Shown: positions 1-9,352 of the stretch, in pieces
Layout of the letters: every line of letters begins with the position of its first letter
Position numbering within the stretch: the first letter of the stretch is position 1
Origin: Planctomycetota bacterium
GTDB lineage: Bacteria > Planctomycetota > GCA-002687715 > DRQF01
Reading direction: 5' to 3'
DNA length: 64,000 nt
Assembly (NCBI GenBank): GCA_020639295.1
Contig: JACKGY010000007.1
Location: 186,001-250,000, forward strand
Notes under the pieces: generated by a model
What the model was told of the DNA's origin: nothing
The model's input: the letters and a program-made list of their open reading frames with translations, nothing else
Databases searched by the model: none
Program-made: the position numbers and the translations under genes

Positions 1-2520
1 CGGCAGCGCCAGCGCGGCCTCGCCCTTGATCTCGGCCAGCACGTCGATCGCGCCGGCGCCGTCGAGGATCACCACCGGAACCTTGTAGCCGTCGAAGACC
101 TCGCTGACGACCCGCACGAGGGGCCCGCCCTTCACCTGCACGATCACGCCGGCATGACCGGCGAAGACCGCGCGCAGCGGCTCGAGCTTGGGGTCGAGAT
201 TCGGGGCCTTGGGGGCGCCCGGGGCGGCCTCGGGGGCCTTGGTCACGGCGACCGGGACGGTGATCTTCGGCGCCACCTTCTTGGTGCGCTTCGCCTTCAG
301 GTCGATGTCCATCACGCCGCCCAGGCTGACGCTGCCCTCGAGCTGTTCGGGCTGCTTCAGCTGGGCCACCAGCGTGGTCGGCCCGAAGGGCGTCTCGACA
401 TCGACATCGGCGCGCAGGGTCTTGCCGTCGAAGCTGCCGCTGAAGGTGGCCTCCTCGTCGGTGTCGAGCGGGTTGGTGATCGTGCCGGCGACGCGCTCGC
501 CCTCGAGCCGGATCCTGGCGGTGAGACCCTCCTGCGGCTTCGGCATCGGGCCGCCGCTCAGGGTCACCGACCAGACGCCGCTGAGCGGGTCGGTGGCTTC
601 CTCCTCCTTGCCCTCGTCCTTCTTGGCCTCGGGCTGCTTGGCCGGTTCCTCGGGCTTCTTCTCCGGGCTCGGCTGCGAGGTCGCCTGCGGTGCCACCTTG
701 CCGGACTTGAAGGCGGCGAGGTCGTCCTCGTACTTCTTCCAGACCTCGTGGTACTTCTGGCCCTTCGAGAGCAGACCGGTGAGGGCGCTCCGGACCTGAT
801 CGGTGCTGCCGCCGACGGCGAGCTTCACCGCCGCCACCGGCTTCGCGATGAGATCGGCGTGATCACGACCGACGGTCTTGATCGCCACGACCTGCGAGCC
901 GGTCGAACCGACCCGCCGCGGCGCGACCAGCGCGGTGGTGACGCCGGCCCGGGCCACGTCGGCGAATTCGGGGCCGGCCCCGCCGAGGGCGTCGGCGAGC
1001 GGCAGCTCGGGCGCCGGCACGGCGCGGTCGTTCTCGAGACCGAGGTGCGAATGGACGTCGATGAAGCCGGGCGTGACCACGGCATCGGCACCGGCATCGA
1101 CGATCCGCGCGTTGCGGGGATGGGGCACGCCCGCGCCGATGGCGACGATCTTGCCCTTCTCCACCAGGATCTCGCCATCGCGGATCACGCCGCCCTGGCC
1201 GTCGAGGATGCGCCCGGCGCGCACGACCAGCGGCCGCTCGTCCTCCTTGCGCTCGAAGGCGCGACGGCCGGCCACCCAGACCTGCTGGACGTGGCTCAGG
1301 CTGGACAGCGGGTCGCCGTTCAGCACCAGGAAGTCGGCGTCGCGGCCATTCTGGAGCGAGCCGACCCGATCGGCCACGCCGAGCAGGCGGGCCGGGCGCG
1401 AGCTGATCGCCTCGAGCGCCGCGCGCGGCGAAAGGCCACCCCCGACCGCGATCGAGGCCGCCATGAGCAGATCGGAGCCGGCACCGCCGAGGACGACCGA
1501 CACGCCGGCGCGCTCCAGGGCGGCGGGCGTGGAGGCGTCGCGGCGCCAGGGCCGGATCGGATTCCAGTCGCCGTCACCGAGCCGACCGATGGCGTTGTCC
1601 ACCTCGTAGACCACCGGCAGGCCGGCGGCGCCGAGGCTCGAGGCCAGCGCGAGAGCCTCGTCGGCACCCGCGAGGTAGGCGCCGACCCCGTAGGCCTCGA
1701 TCGCCTTCAGGGCCTCGAGGGCCTGGACGATGTCGGCCGCGCGACGGGCGTCGACGCGGAACGGACGGCCGCTGGCGACGAAGCTGGCCAGGGCGCCCAG
1801 GCGGGGATCACGCGGCCCGATCGCGGGCAGGGCGCGGGCCGCGGCCAGATCGTCCTTCAGCGCGGCGATGCGACCCAGCCGGGTCTGCGGCCGGGGCTCG
1901 GGTCGCGGCTCGTAGGGCACGTCCGCGGAGGACGGGAAGGGCACGTTCTCGAAGTCGGGCTCCTGGCGGCCGGCCTCGTCGTTGAAGTTCAGCTGGAGGT
2001 CGGCGGTCCGCGCCAGGACCACGGCGGTGTCGGCGTCACCGCCGAACTTGACCACCGAACCCTGGCCGCTGATGAAGCGCTTGCCGGGGACGCCGAGGCG
2101 CGCCGTGGTGACCCCGCTTTCCCAGACCTTGCGGAAGTCGGCGAAGGGATTGAACTTGTCGGCGGCCACGTAACGCGGGCCGAGACCATCGGGGTCGCCG
2201 CCGCGGAAGACCTCGGCGCCCATGTCGACCAGGCCGGGCATCAGCCAGGCCGAACCGAAATCGACCAGCTCGACGCCCACCGGCGGCTCGCCCTGGCCCA
2301 GGCTCCGGACGCGACCCGAGGCGATCTCGAGCCAGCGGTCGTGGACGAATCCGGCGGCATCGGCCGCCGCGTCGAAGGGCGCGAAGATGTGCGCCGCCAT
2401 GACCACGTAGTGGTCGGGACCGCCGTCCTGCTGGGCCGCGGTCGCGGCGGCGGCGCTGCCGCCCCAGAGGGCGAGGAGCAGGGTCAGGAGGACCCGCGCC
2501 GACCTGATCGTGCGCTGCAT
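1..2520 (-). CDS. Two-domain secreted amidohydrolase-family protein (C-terminus beyond window)
   Basis: The frame is open from an ATG at 2520 to the window edge, giving at least 840 residues. It begins with a signal peptide (hydrophobic stretch around residues 10-28, Ala-rich cleavage region). Two amidohydrolase-like units follow. The first (about 35-430) has the usual N-terminal beta-sandwich and the segment MPGLVDMGAEVF (about 94-105), where active family members have D-x-H-x-H, so its metal site is broken. The second starts near residue 455 and keeps an intact metal motif, FIDVHSHLGL (about 485-495). A Lys/Pro/Glu-rich linker and a beta-rich segment come after it. It is the last gene visible in a five-gene run of related proteins, 11 bases after its upstream neighbour. 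Hydrolysis of a cyclic amide or peptide-like substrate outside the cytoplasm is inferred from the family; the substrate is unknown. Confidence 0.85.
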   Translation of the reverse strand, partial: MQRTIRSARVLLTLLLALWGGSAAAATAAQQDGGPDHYVVMAAHIFAPFDAAADAAGFVHDRWLEIASGRVRSLGQGEPPVGVELVDFGSAWLMPGLVDMGAEVFRGGDPDGLGPRYVAADKFNPFADFRKVWESGVTTARLGVPGKRFISGQGSVVKFGGDADTAVVLARTADLQLNFNDEAGRQEPDFENVPFPSSADVPYEPRPEPRPQTRLGRIAALKDDLAAARALPAIGPRDPRLGALASFVASGRPFRVDARRAADIVQALEALKAIEAYGVGAYLAGADEALALASSLGAAGLPVVYEVDNAIGRLGDGDWNPIRPWRRDASTPAALERAGVSVVLGGAGSDLLMAASIAVGGGLSPRAALEAISSRPARLLGVADRVGSLQNGRDADFLVLNGDPLSSLSHVQQVWVAGRRAFERKEDERPLVVRAGRILDGQGGVIRDGEILVEKGKIVAIGAGVPHPRNARIVDAGADAVVTPGFIDVHSHLGLENDRAVPAPELPLADALGGAGPEFADVARAGVTTALVAPRRVGSTGSQVVAIKTVGRDHADLIAKPVAAVKLAVGGSTDQVRSALTGLLSKGQKYHEVWKKYEDDLAAFKSGKVAPQATSQPSPEKKPEEPAKQPEAKKDEGKEEEATDPLSGVWSVTLSGGPMPKPQEGLTARIRLEGERVAGTITNPLDTDEEATFSGSFDGKTLRADVDVETPFGPTTLVAQLKQPEQLEGSVSLGGVMDIDLKAKRTKKVAPKITVPVAVTKAPEAAPGAPKAPNLDPKLEPLRAVFAGHAGVIVQVKGGPLVRVVSEVFDGYKVPVVILDGAGAIDVLAEIKGEAALALP

Positions 2521-2531
2521 GATGCTCAACC

Positions 2532-3899
2532 TCACTTCTTCTCGCCTTCGCCCTTCGCGTCCTTCTTGGCCTCCTTGCCCTCGTCGGCCTTGCGACGGAG
2601 CTCGGTGTCGGCGACGCCCAGCATGAGGTCGCGCAGGCGACGATCCTTGGCCCGCTCGTAGACGAGCACGCCGTTGATCAGGACGCCGTCGACCCAGGAC
2701 AGCTGGTCGAGCGGATCACCGGTGAGGATCAGCAGATTGCCCAGCTTGCCGGTCTCGATCGAACCGACCAGGTGGTCCATGCCGATGGCCTTGGCCGCGT
2801 TGATGGTCACCGCCTCGAGCGCGACCTGACGGTCGACGCCGTTGCGCACGCAACGGGCCGCGTCGTAGAGCGGCTCCTTGGTGCCCGCGAGGGCGAAGGC
2901 GATCTTCTTGTCGGCGTAGATCTTCGGGACGAAGCTGTCCTCGTCCTCGAGGGTGATGCGGTCCTTCTCGGTGTGCACCATCGAGCCGACCGGCAGGATG
3001 ACCGGCCGGGGCAGGTCCTTCAGGGCGGCGAGGTTCTTGAAGCACTCCGAACCGGTGACCAGGGTCATGCCGTCCTTGAAGCCGGCCGATTCGGCGATGG
3101 CCTTGGCGTTGGCCAGATCCATGGCGCGCGCGCACCAGACGTAGGCCCCGATCTTGCCCTGGGTCAGCCGCCAGAGGTTGAGGTAGCGCTGGTCGAGGTC
3201 GGACTCGCGGATCAGGGGGCGACCCAGCTTGCGGGCCTCCTCGGGTCCGACCGTGACCTTCTCGCCCTTCTTCTCCTGCTCGGCCTGGTAGCGGTCCTCG
3301 GCCAGCTTGTCGAGGTAGCGCTCGAGCTCGGCGAAGGTGTCGCGGAGCACGGCGAGCTGGACCGCGTGGTCATAACCCGACTTGGGGAAGACCGAGATCA
3401 TCAGGCCGCCGTTCGCCCGCTGGGTCATCTCGTCGACGGTGAGGCCGATCGGATGGACCACGCGCGACAGACCGCCGATCACGCAATTCCAGGCATGGCT
3501 CAGGTGCAGCGAGGTGATGCCCGCGCGCAGGGCCTCCTCGAAGAAGCGGTCGGCGGGATCGATGGCGTCGAAGACCTCGGTGAAAGGCGCGACGTCCTGG
3601 GTCTCGTTGCTGACGTCGAGGCCACGCGACTCGAGCGGATCGACGAGGCCGGGGAAGATGGTCTTGCCGCTGGCATCGATCACCTTGGCATCGAAGGGGA
3701 CCTTCAGGTCGGCTCCGATCGCGACGATCTTGCCGTCCTCGATCAGGATGCTGCCCTTCTCGATCACCGGACCGACCACCGGGATGATCCGTCCGCCCTC
3801 GATCACGACCTTGGCCCGGGTCTGGGCCAGGCCGCGGGAGGCCAGGATCATCGTCAGGACGAGCAGGAAGCTCCCGAGGCTCCTGATTGAATTGCGCAT
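2532..3899 (-). CDS. Secreted amidohydrolase-like protein lacking HxH
   Basis: 455 residues from the ATG at 3899, chosen because it places a signal peptide (MRNSIRSLGSFLLVLTMILA) at the N-terminus; the upstream 24 codons look non-coding. The fold matches imidazolonepropionase-like amidohydrolases: an N-terminal strand set ending in GSILIEDGKIVAIGADL, and a C-terminal return ending GKLGNLLILTGDPLD. At residues 81-92 the sequence reads IFPGLVDPLESRG, where an active enzyme would have D-x-H-x-H, so the first two metal ligands are absent. A helical, charged insertion occurs around 205-235. It is probably cotranscribed with the other members of the cluster. It could be a non-catalytic binding protein or use a divergent site; the sequence does not decide. 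Confidence 0.85.
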   Translation of the reverse strand: MRNSIRSLGSFLLVLTMILASRGLAQTRAKVVIEGGRIIPVVGPVIEKGSILIEDGKIVAIGADLKVPFDAKVIDASGKTIFPGLVDPLESRGLDVSNETQDVAPFTEVFDAIDPADRFFEEALRAGITSLHLSHAWNCVIGGLSRVVHPIGLTVDEMTQRANGGLMISVFPKSGYDHAVQLAVLRDTFAELERYLDKLAEDRYQAEQEKKGEKVTVGPEEARKLGRPLIRESDLDQRYLNLWRLTQGKIGAYVWCARAMDLANAKAIAESAGFKDGMTLVTGSECFKNLAALKDLPRPVILPVGSMVHTEKDRITLEDEDSFVPKIYADKKIAFALAGTKEPLYDAARCVRNGVDRQVALEAVTINAAKAIGMDHLVGSIETGKLGNLLILTGDPLDQLSWVDGVLINGVLVYERAKDRRLRDLMLGVADTELRRKADEGKEAKKDAKGEGEKK

Positions 3900-4003
3900 T
3901 GCGACCACTCCGAATTCCGTTGCCGGTGAATCCTTCTGCCGGGACCCGGCCCCCTCGGGTCCAGGTCCCATCGTTTCGTCTCGGCGCGCTCGGCGCCGTC
4001 GTG

Positions 4004-5206
4004 TCAGTAGCTCTTGCCGCGGACCCTGTTGCCGTCGACCAGGACCATGTCGATGCCGCTGGTGGCGGCGAAGGGCTCGCCGGTCCAGATCACCAGGTCG
4101 GCGTCGTAGCCGGGCGCGATCCGACCGATCCGCTGCTCGAGGCCGAGCAGGCGGGCGGGCGTGGTCGTGACCGCGGCCAGCGTGGCCGCGAAGTCGAGAC
4201 CATGACGGCGGGCGTGGCTGGCCTGACGGGCCAGACCGTACTCCCCTTCTCCCGCGCCCGCGCTGAGCGCGAGGACCACGCCGGCCTTGGCCAGCGCCGC
4301 CGCGGAGGCGTCCCGCTCGAGCGCGGCGCCGCGACGGCCGCGACCACCTTCCTCCTGCCGGCGCTGCGGATCGAGGATGACCGGGATCTTGGCCCCGGCG
4401 AGCTCTTCGGTCAGGCGCCAGGCCTCGGCGCCGCCCTCGAGGACGAAGCCGAATCCGAACTCCTGTCCCATGCGCAGACCGGCGGCGATCTCGTACTGCT
4501 GTCCGGCCCGCAGACGCAGCCCCTTCTTGCCGGCGAGGACGTCCACCAGAACCTCCTCCGCGGAGCCCCGGCGCGGCTTCAGGCCCCGCGCGATCAGGTC
4601 GGCGCTGCGCATGAAGGCATCACGGGCGACGAAGACGACGCCCATCTGCGACGTGGGTCGACGGGTGAAGACCGTCGGCGCGCGACCCCGCCTCGGGCCG
4701 CCGTTGCGCCCCGAAGGATCGTGGGTGAGGGTCAGCTTGCAGTCGCCGGCCCGATCCACCAGCGTCGCGGTGCTGCCGGTCTTGAGGACCGCGCCCTGGC
4801 AGCCGATGACCGAGTCCAGGGCGGCGGTGGCGAAGACCGTGGTGACGCCGTCCCGGGCGAGACGGGCGAAGACCTCGGCGCCGAGGTCGATCGAGTCGGC
4901 GACCTGGAGCTCGGGAATGACCTCGCTCACCTGCTCGGTGCTCGCGACCAGATCGGGGACCGCGGCATCGATCAGGCCGGCGGTGATCTCGCAACCGGGC
5001 CGGCGGATGAGCGGTGTCCCCTTCGGGATCTCGATCTTGTCGCCGACGGCGACGATCTTGCCGTCCTTGATCAGCAACATGCCGGGCTCGTGGACCACGC
5101 CGTTGCCGGCGTGGATGCGGTCGACCTGGAAGGCCACCGCGTTCTGGGCCTTCGTCAGACCGCCGACGGCCAGGATCAGGACGAGGGTGGAAACGATGCG
5201 CTTCAT
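4004..5206 (-). CDS. Secreted amidohydrolase-like protein lacking HxH
   Basis: 400 residues, starting MKRIVSTLVLILAVGGLTKA, a clear signal peptide. N-terminal amidohydrolase beta-sandwich motif GMLLIKDGKIVAVGDKIEI (about 42-60) is followed by ITAGLIDAAVPDL (74-86), again with the expected HxH replaced. The C-terminal region has the family pattern ACSASS-like helix and PGYDADLVIWTGEPFA, typical of the end of imidazolonepropionase-like enzymes. The start overlaps the stop of the upstream paralogue by four bases, so translation of the two is probably coupled. A low-complexity Arg/Gly stretch near residues 285-300 is a variable loop. Secretion is well supported; catalysis is doubtful. Confidence 0.85.
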   Translation of the reverse strand: MKRIVSTLVLILAVGGLTKAQNAVAFQVDRIHAGNGVVHEPGMLLIKDGKIVAVGDKIEIPKGTPLIRRPGCEITAGLIDAAVPDLVASTEQVSEVIPELQVADSIDLGAEVFARLARDGVTTVFATAALDSVIGCQGAVLKTGSTATLVDRAGDCKLTLTHDPSGRNGGPRRGRAPTVFTRRPTSQMGVVFVARDAFMRSADLIARGLKPRRGSAEEVLVDVLAGKKGLRLRAGQQYEIAAGLRMGQEFGFGFVLEGGAEAWRLTEELAGAKIPVILDPQRRQEEGGRGRRGAALERDASAAALAKAGVVLALSAGAGEGEYGLARQASHARRHGLDFAATLAAVTTTPARLLGLEQRIGRIAPGYDADLVIWTGEPFAATSGIDMVLVDGNRVRGKSY

Positions 5207-6354
5207 GAGTCGGCCTTCTCCTTGGCGACCGGCCTGCTGTAGACGACCTTCCCGCCGACGTAGGTCTGGCGAAGGCTCGCGCTCAGATCGATGGGGTCGC
5301 CGTCGAGGACGATGAAGTCGGCGTCGCGGCCGACGGCGAGGGAGCCGATGCGCTCGGCGACGCCGGCCAGGCGGGCCGGCTCGGAGCTGATCGCGGCCCA
5401 GGCGGCGCTCGGGCTCATGCCATGACGTACGGCCAGGGCGGCGCCGACCCGCAGGGCCTCGGGCGAACGGGACGGAGTATCGGCCCGGAAGGCGACGTGG
5501 TGTCCGGCCGCCACGGCCTCGCCGGCGAGGCGGAGATCACGCAGCGGCATCTCCAGGGAGGGCGCGGGCAGGACCAGGTCGAGCGCCCGGCCCTTCGCCA
5601 GCTCCAGCACGCGCCGCAGGGAACCGTCGGTGACCAGCACCAGGCGCGCGCTCAGCTCGGCCATGATCTCGAGGGCGCCGCGGAGCTGCAGCTCGTCGTC
5701 GGCGCGGCAGTAGAGCGGGCGCTTGCCGGCGCGCCATTCCTTCAGCGCCGGAGCGTCGGCCGCCGCGAGGGTCTCGCGGAGCAGCTTGACCGCGCCCATG
5801 AAGGAGGTCGGCAGCCGCCGGTCGCTGACGACGCCGCGACCGAGGCCGCAGGCGATCGGCCCCGTCCGGGAGACGAAGTCGAGCTCGTCCGTCGTCTTCA
5901 CGACGCAGCCGAAGCCGGAGATCAGGGTGCTGTCGGTGGGCAGGATCAACACCGAGGTGATGCCCGAGGCCCGCAGGAGACCGAGATCGCGATGGCCGGC
6001 GACCAGCACCTCGGCGACCTGCGAGCGGAGGTCCACCGCGTCGGTGCTCTCGCCCAGGTCGTTCGGAGCAGTCGCCATCGAGATCGCGTCGACCAGGCCG
6101 GCCGCGATGACGCCGTCGCCCAGGTCGATCAGCCTGTAGGCGGAAGGCACGCTGCCGCCGGAGCTGATCGCCTCGATGCGGCCGTCCACCACGAGCATCA
6201 GCGCGTCGTCGACGACGGCGCCGGCGCCGGGGATCAGCTTGCGGGCCCTGAAGGCGAGACGCTCCTGCGCCGGGAGGGCGGCGCAGAGGACGAGGAACGA
6301 CAGCAGCAGGAGCGACGGCAGTCGCAGCCACGGCCGGGAGGGATTGCTCGGCAT
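5203..6354 (-). CDS. Secreted amidohydrolase-like protein lacking HxH
   Basis: The ATG at 6354 gives 383 residues and a signal peptide (LPSLLLLSFLVLCAALPAQ). The longer open frame upstream overlaps the neighbouring gene and is rejected. A purine-rich ribosome-binding stretch (GAGAAGAAG) lies just before the start, inside the end of the upstream gene, which stops five bases earlier. The protein has the amidohydrolase N-terminal sandwich (ALMLVVDGRIEAISSGG) and IAAGLVDAISMATAP at 83-97, where HxH is missing. The C-terminus carries the family signature AVGRDADFIVLDGDPIDLS. It is probably exported with its paralogues. A non-enzymatic role, or a partner role for the intact domain in the last gene of the cluster, is possible but unproven. 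Confidence 0.85.
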   Translation of the reverse strand: MPSNPSRPWLRLPSLLLLSFLVLCAALPAQERLAFRARKLIPGAGAVVDDALMLVVDGRIEAISSGGSVPSAYRLIDLGDGVIAAGLVDAISMATAPNDLGESTDAVDLRSQVAEVLVAGHRDLGLLRASGITSVLILPTDSTLISGFGCVVKTTDELDFVSRTGPIACGLGRGVVSDRRLPTSFMGAVKLLRETLAAADAPALKEWRAGKRPLYCRADDELQLRGALEIMAELSARLVLVTDGSLRRVLELAKGRALDLVLPAPSLEMPLRDLRLAGEAVAAGHHVAFRADTPSRSPEALRVGAALAVRHGMSPSAAWAAISSEPARLAGVAERIGSLAVGRDADFIVLDGDPIDLSASLRQTYVGGKVVYSRPVAKEKADS

Positions 6355-6359
6355 CACGA

Positions 6360-8255
6360 TCACTTCTTCTCGTAGTGGGTCTTGCCGTCGACGTAGATGG
6401 CCTGGAGCCGGGTACCGGTGGCGAGGGGATCGCCATCGAGGACCACGAAACTGGCGCGGCGGCCGCGTTCCAGCTCGCCCAGGTCGTCGAGCCCGAGGAT
6501 CCGGGCCGGCATGCTGGTCACGGCGCGGAGGGCGACGGCCCGGTCGAGACCCTGGCCGCAGGCCCGGGCCGCGGCGAGCAGGAGCTCGCCGGAGACGTCC
6601 GAGGCTTCGCGCGAGGCGGCGATGACCACGGTCACGCCGGCGCGGTCCAGTCGGGCGGCCAGATCGGCGACCGCGAGCCCGTCGTCGGGAGCGGCGGCCT
6701 GCTGCGGGGCCTGGCGGCGCATGATCATCTCGATCAGCTCCGGCGGCAGACCGGGAGGGAGATCGATGGCGGCCTGACGCCTCCCATCTTCCTGCGGCGG
6801 CGCCACCAGATCGCCGAACAGGAGGACCGGGATCTCGGCTCTGGCGATCTCGTCGGCGACCATCCAGGCCTCGGTCGCCCCCTCGAGGACGACCCGCATC
6901 GGCCGGCGCTCGATCAGGGCGAGCAGGTTGCGGATGTCGGCCGCGCGATGGACCTCGATCCGGACCGGCAGCTTGCCCTCGATGACGCGGACCAGCTGCT
7001 CCATGACCGGATCGAAGCGGGGCTCCGCCGGCTTCTTGGGCCCCTTGTCGTCCTTCTTGGCCTCGGCGGCCTTGGCGTCCGGCTTCTTGCCGTCCTCGGG
7101 AGCGAACTCCCAGAAGTCGAAGCCGCGCGGCTCGTCGTGGTGATGCGGCTGGCCCTCGATCTCGCCGCCGCAATGGGCGCAGACGAAGATCGCGACGCCG
7201 CTCGGGTCGTCCTCGCGGCGCTCGGCCTCGGGCAGGAGCTGGGGCTCGGTGCCGTCACCGATGAAGCTCGCGGACGGGCGCAGCCGGGCGCGCCCGGTGT
7301 CCCAGCGGGTCGGGAATTCGGGCTCGTGATTGGTGGCCTCGGCGCGCTCCCGCCGGACCACCGCCAGGGGGGCCCGGTCCGGATCGCCGAGCGCCCAGAC
7401 GTCCCAGGGCGCCGGCACCGGGAGCCTGGTGACCTCGGCGGGACCGTCCGGGTCGCCCTCGCCGAAGCCGTCGGGCCGGAGGTCGTGGTCGTCGCCGACC
7501 GGCGCCTCGATCGCACCGGGCTTCTTCTTGTCGTCGCCCTTCTTGGCCTCGGCCTTCTTGCCCTCCTTGGGCAGCTTGGCCAGCTCCTTCTCGTACTTGT
7601 CCTTCTCCTCGCGGTACTTCTTCCAGCTCTCGCGGTACTTGTCGGCGGCCTCGAGCTGCTTGCCGAAGGCCTCGACCTCGAGGTAGCGCGCCACCGGGCC
7701 GTCGCCGATGCCGAGCCGCACGTGGAGGGCCTCGACCCCGTCGAGCCTCAGCCCGGGAAGGTCGGGACTCTTCTCGGCCGGCACCAGGATGCCGGCGCCG
7801 CGGCCACCGATCCCCTGCGCGCCCTCGTTGCGGAGGTAGGCGTAGGCGACCCCACCGGCCAGGCTGTCGGTGAAGGGATCGAGGTTGAAGGGGTCGAGCT
7901 CGTCGAGCACGTCGAAGTGGGGCCGCTCGATCCCGCGGCGCGCGCGTCGGCCGGCGCTCGCCTTCGCCAACAGGCCGAGGTCGGCGGATGCGTCGATCAG
8001 GGCCGGGATGACCACCTTGCCGCCCAGGTCGACGATCTCGGCCCCCTCGGGAACCTCCACGTCGGTTCCGACCGCCTTGATCTTCTTGCCGGAGACGATC
8101 AGCCAGCAGTTCTCGACCGGCTTGCCGTCCAGGTAGACCGTCGCGCCCTTGAAGGCGGTGGCGTTGCTGCCGAAGGGTAGCTGAGCCGGGAGCGCGGTCG
8201 TGGCACCCAGGACGAGGCCGAGAACCAGGACCCAGACTGGCATCTGTCGCATCAT
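6360..8255 (-). CDS. Secreted amidohydrolase-like protein with large insertion
   Basis: 631 residues from the ATG at 8255 (a second ATG follows at 8252). The start is chosen for the signal peptide MPVWVLVLGLVLGATTALPAQ. The N-terminal sandwich is followed by VVIPALIDASADLGLL (81-96), again without HxH. The middle of the protein holds two long inserts: a Lys/Glu-rich coiled segment around 215-260, and a stretch near 365-385 containing CAHC followed by HHHDE, which could bind metal. A second Lys-rich linker precedes the C-terminal barrel half, which ends with ELERGRRASFVVLDGDPLATG. It is the first gene of the cluster. It could be a scaffold or a divergent hydrolase; the lost ligands argue against ordinary activity. 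Confidence 0.85.
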   Translation of the reverse strand: MMRQMPVWVLVLGLVLGATTALPAQLPFGSNATAFKGATVYLDGKPVENCWLIVSGKKIKAVGTDVEVPEGAEIVDLGGKVVIPALIDASADLGLLAKASAGRRARRGIERPHFDVLDELDPFNLDPFTDSLAGGVAYAYLRNEGAQGIGGRGAGILVPAEKSPDLPGLRLDGVEALHVRLGIGDGPVARYLEVEAFGKQLEAADKYRESWKKYREEKDKYEKELAKLPKEGKKAEAKKGDDKKKPGAIEAPVGDDHDLRPDGFGEGDPDGPAEVTRLPVPAPWDVWALGDPDRAPLAVVRRERAEATNHEPEFPTRWDTGRARLRPSASFIGDGTEPQLLPEAERREDDPSGVAIFVCAHCGGEIEGQPHHHDEPRGFDFWEFAPEDGKKPDAKAAEAKKDDKGPKKPAEPRFDPVMEQLVRVIEGKLPVRIEVHRAADIRNLLALIERRPMRVVLEGATEAWMVADEIARAEIPVLLFGDLVAPPQEDGRRQAAIDLPPGLPPELIEMIMRRQAPQQAAAPDDGLAVADLAARLDRAGVTVVIAASREASDVSGELLLAAARACGQGLDRAVALRAVTSMPARILGLDDLGELERGRRASFVVLDGDPLATGTRLQAIYVDGKTHYEKK

Positions 8256-8477
8256 GCTATCTCGAATCAAGTCGTCGGTCGTGACCACGAGCAGTTCGTG
8301 GCCCGTCGCGTCGGCCGTCCTACGCACGAGGTCGGTCGTTCTTCCGGCCGCTCCGATGACAATCCACCGGGGGCGGGGCAGGCGCCAACATAGTGGGGCC
8401 GTCGGGGGACTGCAACCGGCCCGGTGACCTGGGGATGCGCCCCGATCGAAGAATTGGGCCAGGGCCCGGAACGAGGC

Positions 8478-8505
8478 GAGCCCCGGACGGTGGCGCCCGG
8501 GGCTC
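8478..8505 (-). terminator. GC-rich hairpin downstream of HEAT-like gene
   Basis: A 9-bp perfect stem (GAGCCCCGG / CCGGGGCTC) lies 37 bases past the stop of the minus-strand gene ending at 8542. The following tract on the minus strand is only weakly T-rich, so termination is plausible rather than clear. The rest of 8256-8541 is leader sequence for the amidohydrolase cluster, with no gene seen. Confidence 0.4.
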
Positions 8506-8541
8506 ATCATTCTTCGAAGCCTGAAGCTGGTGCTCGAAGCC

Positions 8542-9246
8542 TCAGCGATCCTGATCCATCTTGCGCCGGTCCTCGGGGCTGATGTCGCGACGCTCGCGCG
8601 GATCGACGATGTTGCCCTCCTCGTCGACGGTCTTGCCGCCGCCCCAGCCCAGCTTGATCAGGACGAAGTCGACCCCGCGGGCGTCGAGGTAGCCCTGGAG
8701 CTCGGCCTTGACCGAGGTCTGCAGGTTGCGCCGTCTCCGGGCGACCTCCTCGGCGTTGGCCTTCTTCTGCTTCTGGTCGCCGCGGATCTTCTTCTCCTCC
8801 TCCTGCGCGCTGGCGATGGTCCGGCCGAGGCTTTCCTTCTGCGGATCGCTCAGGTTGAGCGCGCGCGCGCAGATGTCCGCCAAGGTCTCCGCCTTGACCC
8901 CGCCGAGATCGTCCTTGAACAGGTTGCGGCCGCTCTCCTTCGCCATCCGCTCGAGGATGCGCGTCGCCAGGTTGCGGGCCTCCCGATCGCCCACTTCGCG
9001 GAGGCGCTGCAGGGCCGGCACGGCCTCCTCGCCGATCGCGATCAACGCCTGGGCCGAGCTGTTGCGAATGGCCTTGTGGTCCTTCTGGAGGTTCAGGACC
9101 AGGGTATCGATCCAGGCGGCGAGATCCGGATCGCGCTCGACCAGGGGCGTCTCCTTCTCGTTCTTCTGCTGGGCGACGGCCTCGACCTGGAAGGCGCTGA
9201 CGACGAGGAGCAGGAGCAGGATGACGGGGGCGATGTGACGATGCAT
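8542..9246 (-). CDS. Secreted HEAT-like repeat protein, function unknown
   Basis: 234 residues from the ATG at 9246, which starts a signal peptide (HRHIAPVILLLLLVVSAFQVEA). The first third is helical and resembles a HEAT or armadillo repeat pair (IRNSSAQALIAIGEEAVPAL, then LREVGDREARNLATRILERM). The middle and C-terminal parts are charged: a probable coiled coil runs from about 145 to 195 (AQEEEKKIRGDQKQKKANAE), and the end is acidic and Arg-rich. No catalytic motif is visible. It stands alone between the amidohydrolase cluster and a methyltransferase gene on the same strand. Secretion and the helical repeats are supported; any further role is unknown. Confidence 0.75.
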   Translation of the reverse strand: MHRHIAPVILLLLLVVSAFQVEAVAQQKNEKETPLVERDPDLAAWIDTLVLNLQKDHKAIRNSSAQALIAIGEEAVPALQRLREVGDREARNLATRILERMAKESGRNLFKDDLGGVKAETLADICARALNLSDPQKESLGRTIASAQEEEKKIRGDQKQKKANAEEVARRRRNLQTSVKAELQGYLDARGVDFVLIKLGWGGGKTVDEEGNIVDPRERRDISPEDRRKMDQDR

Positions 9247-9352
9247 GGCGACCTCTGATCGGTTGACGTTCGTGGTGGCGAGGTGGACTTCGTTCGGCAA
9301 GATCGGCGCCAAAATAGCAAACCCCCGGTGCCGGGGCGGTCGGAAAGAAGAT

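Noticed and set aside
154..2661. 835-codon plus-strand open frame
   Set aside because: It is antisense to the partial amidohydrolase gene, which has a signal peptide and family motifs. The plus-strand protein is Arg/Gly/Asp-rich with no motif.
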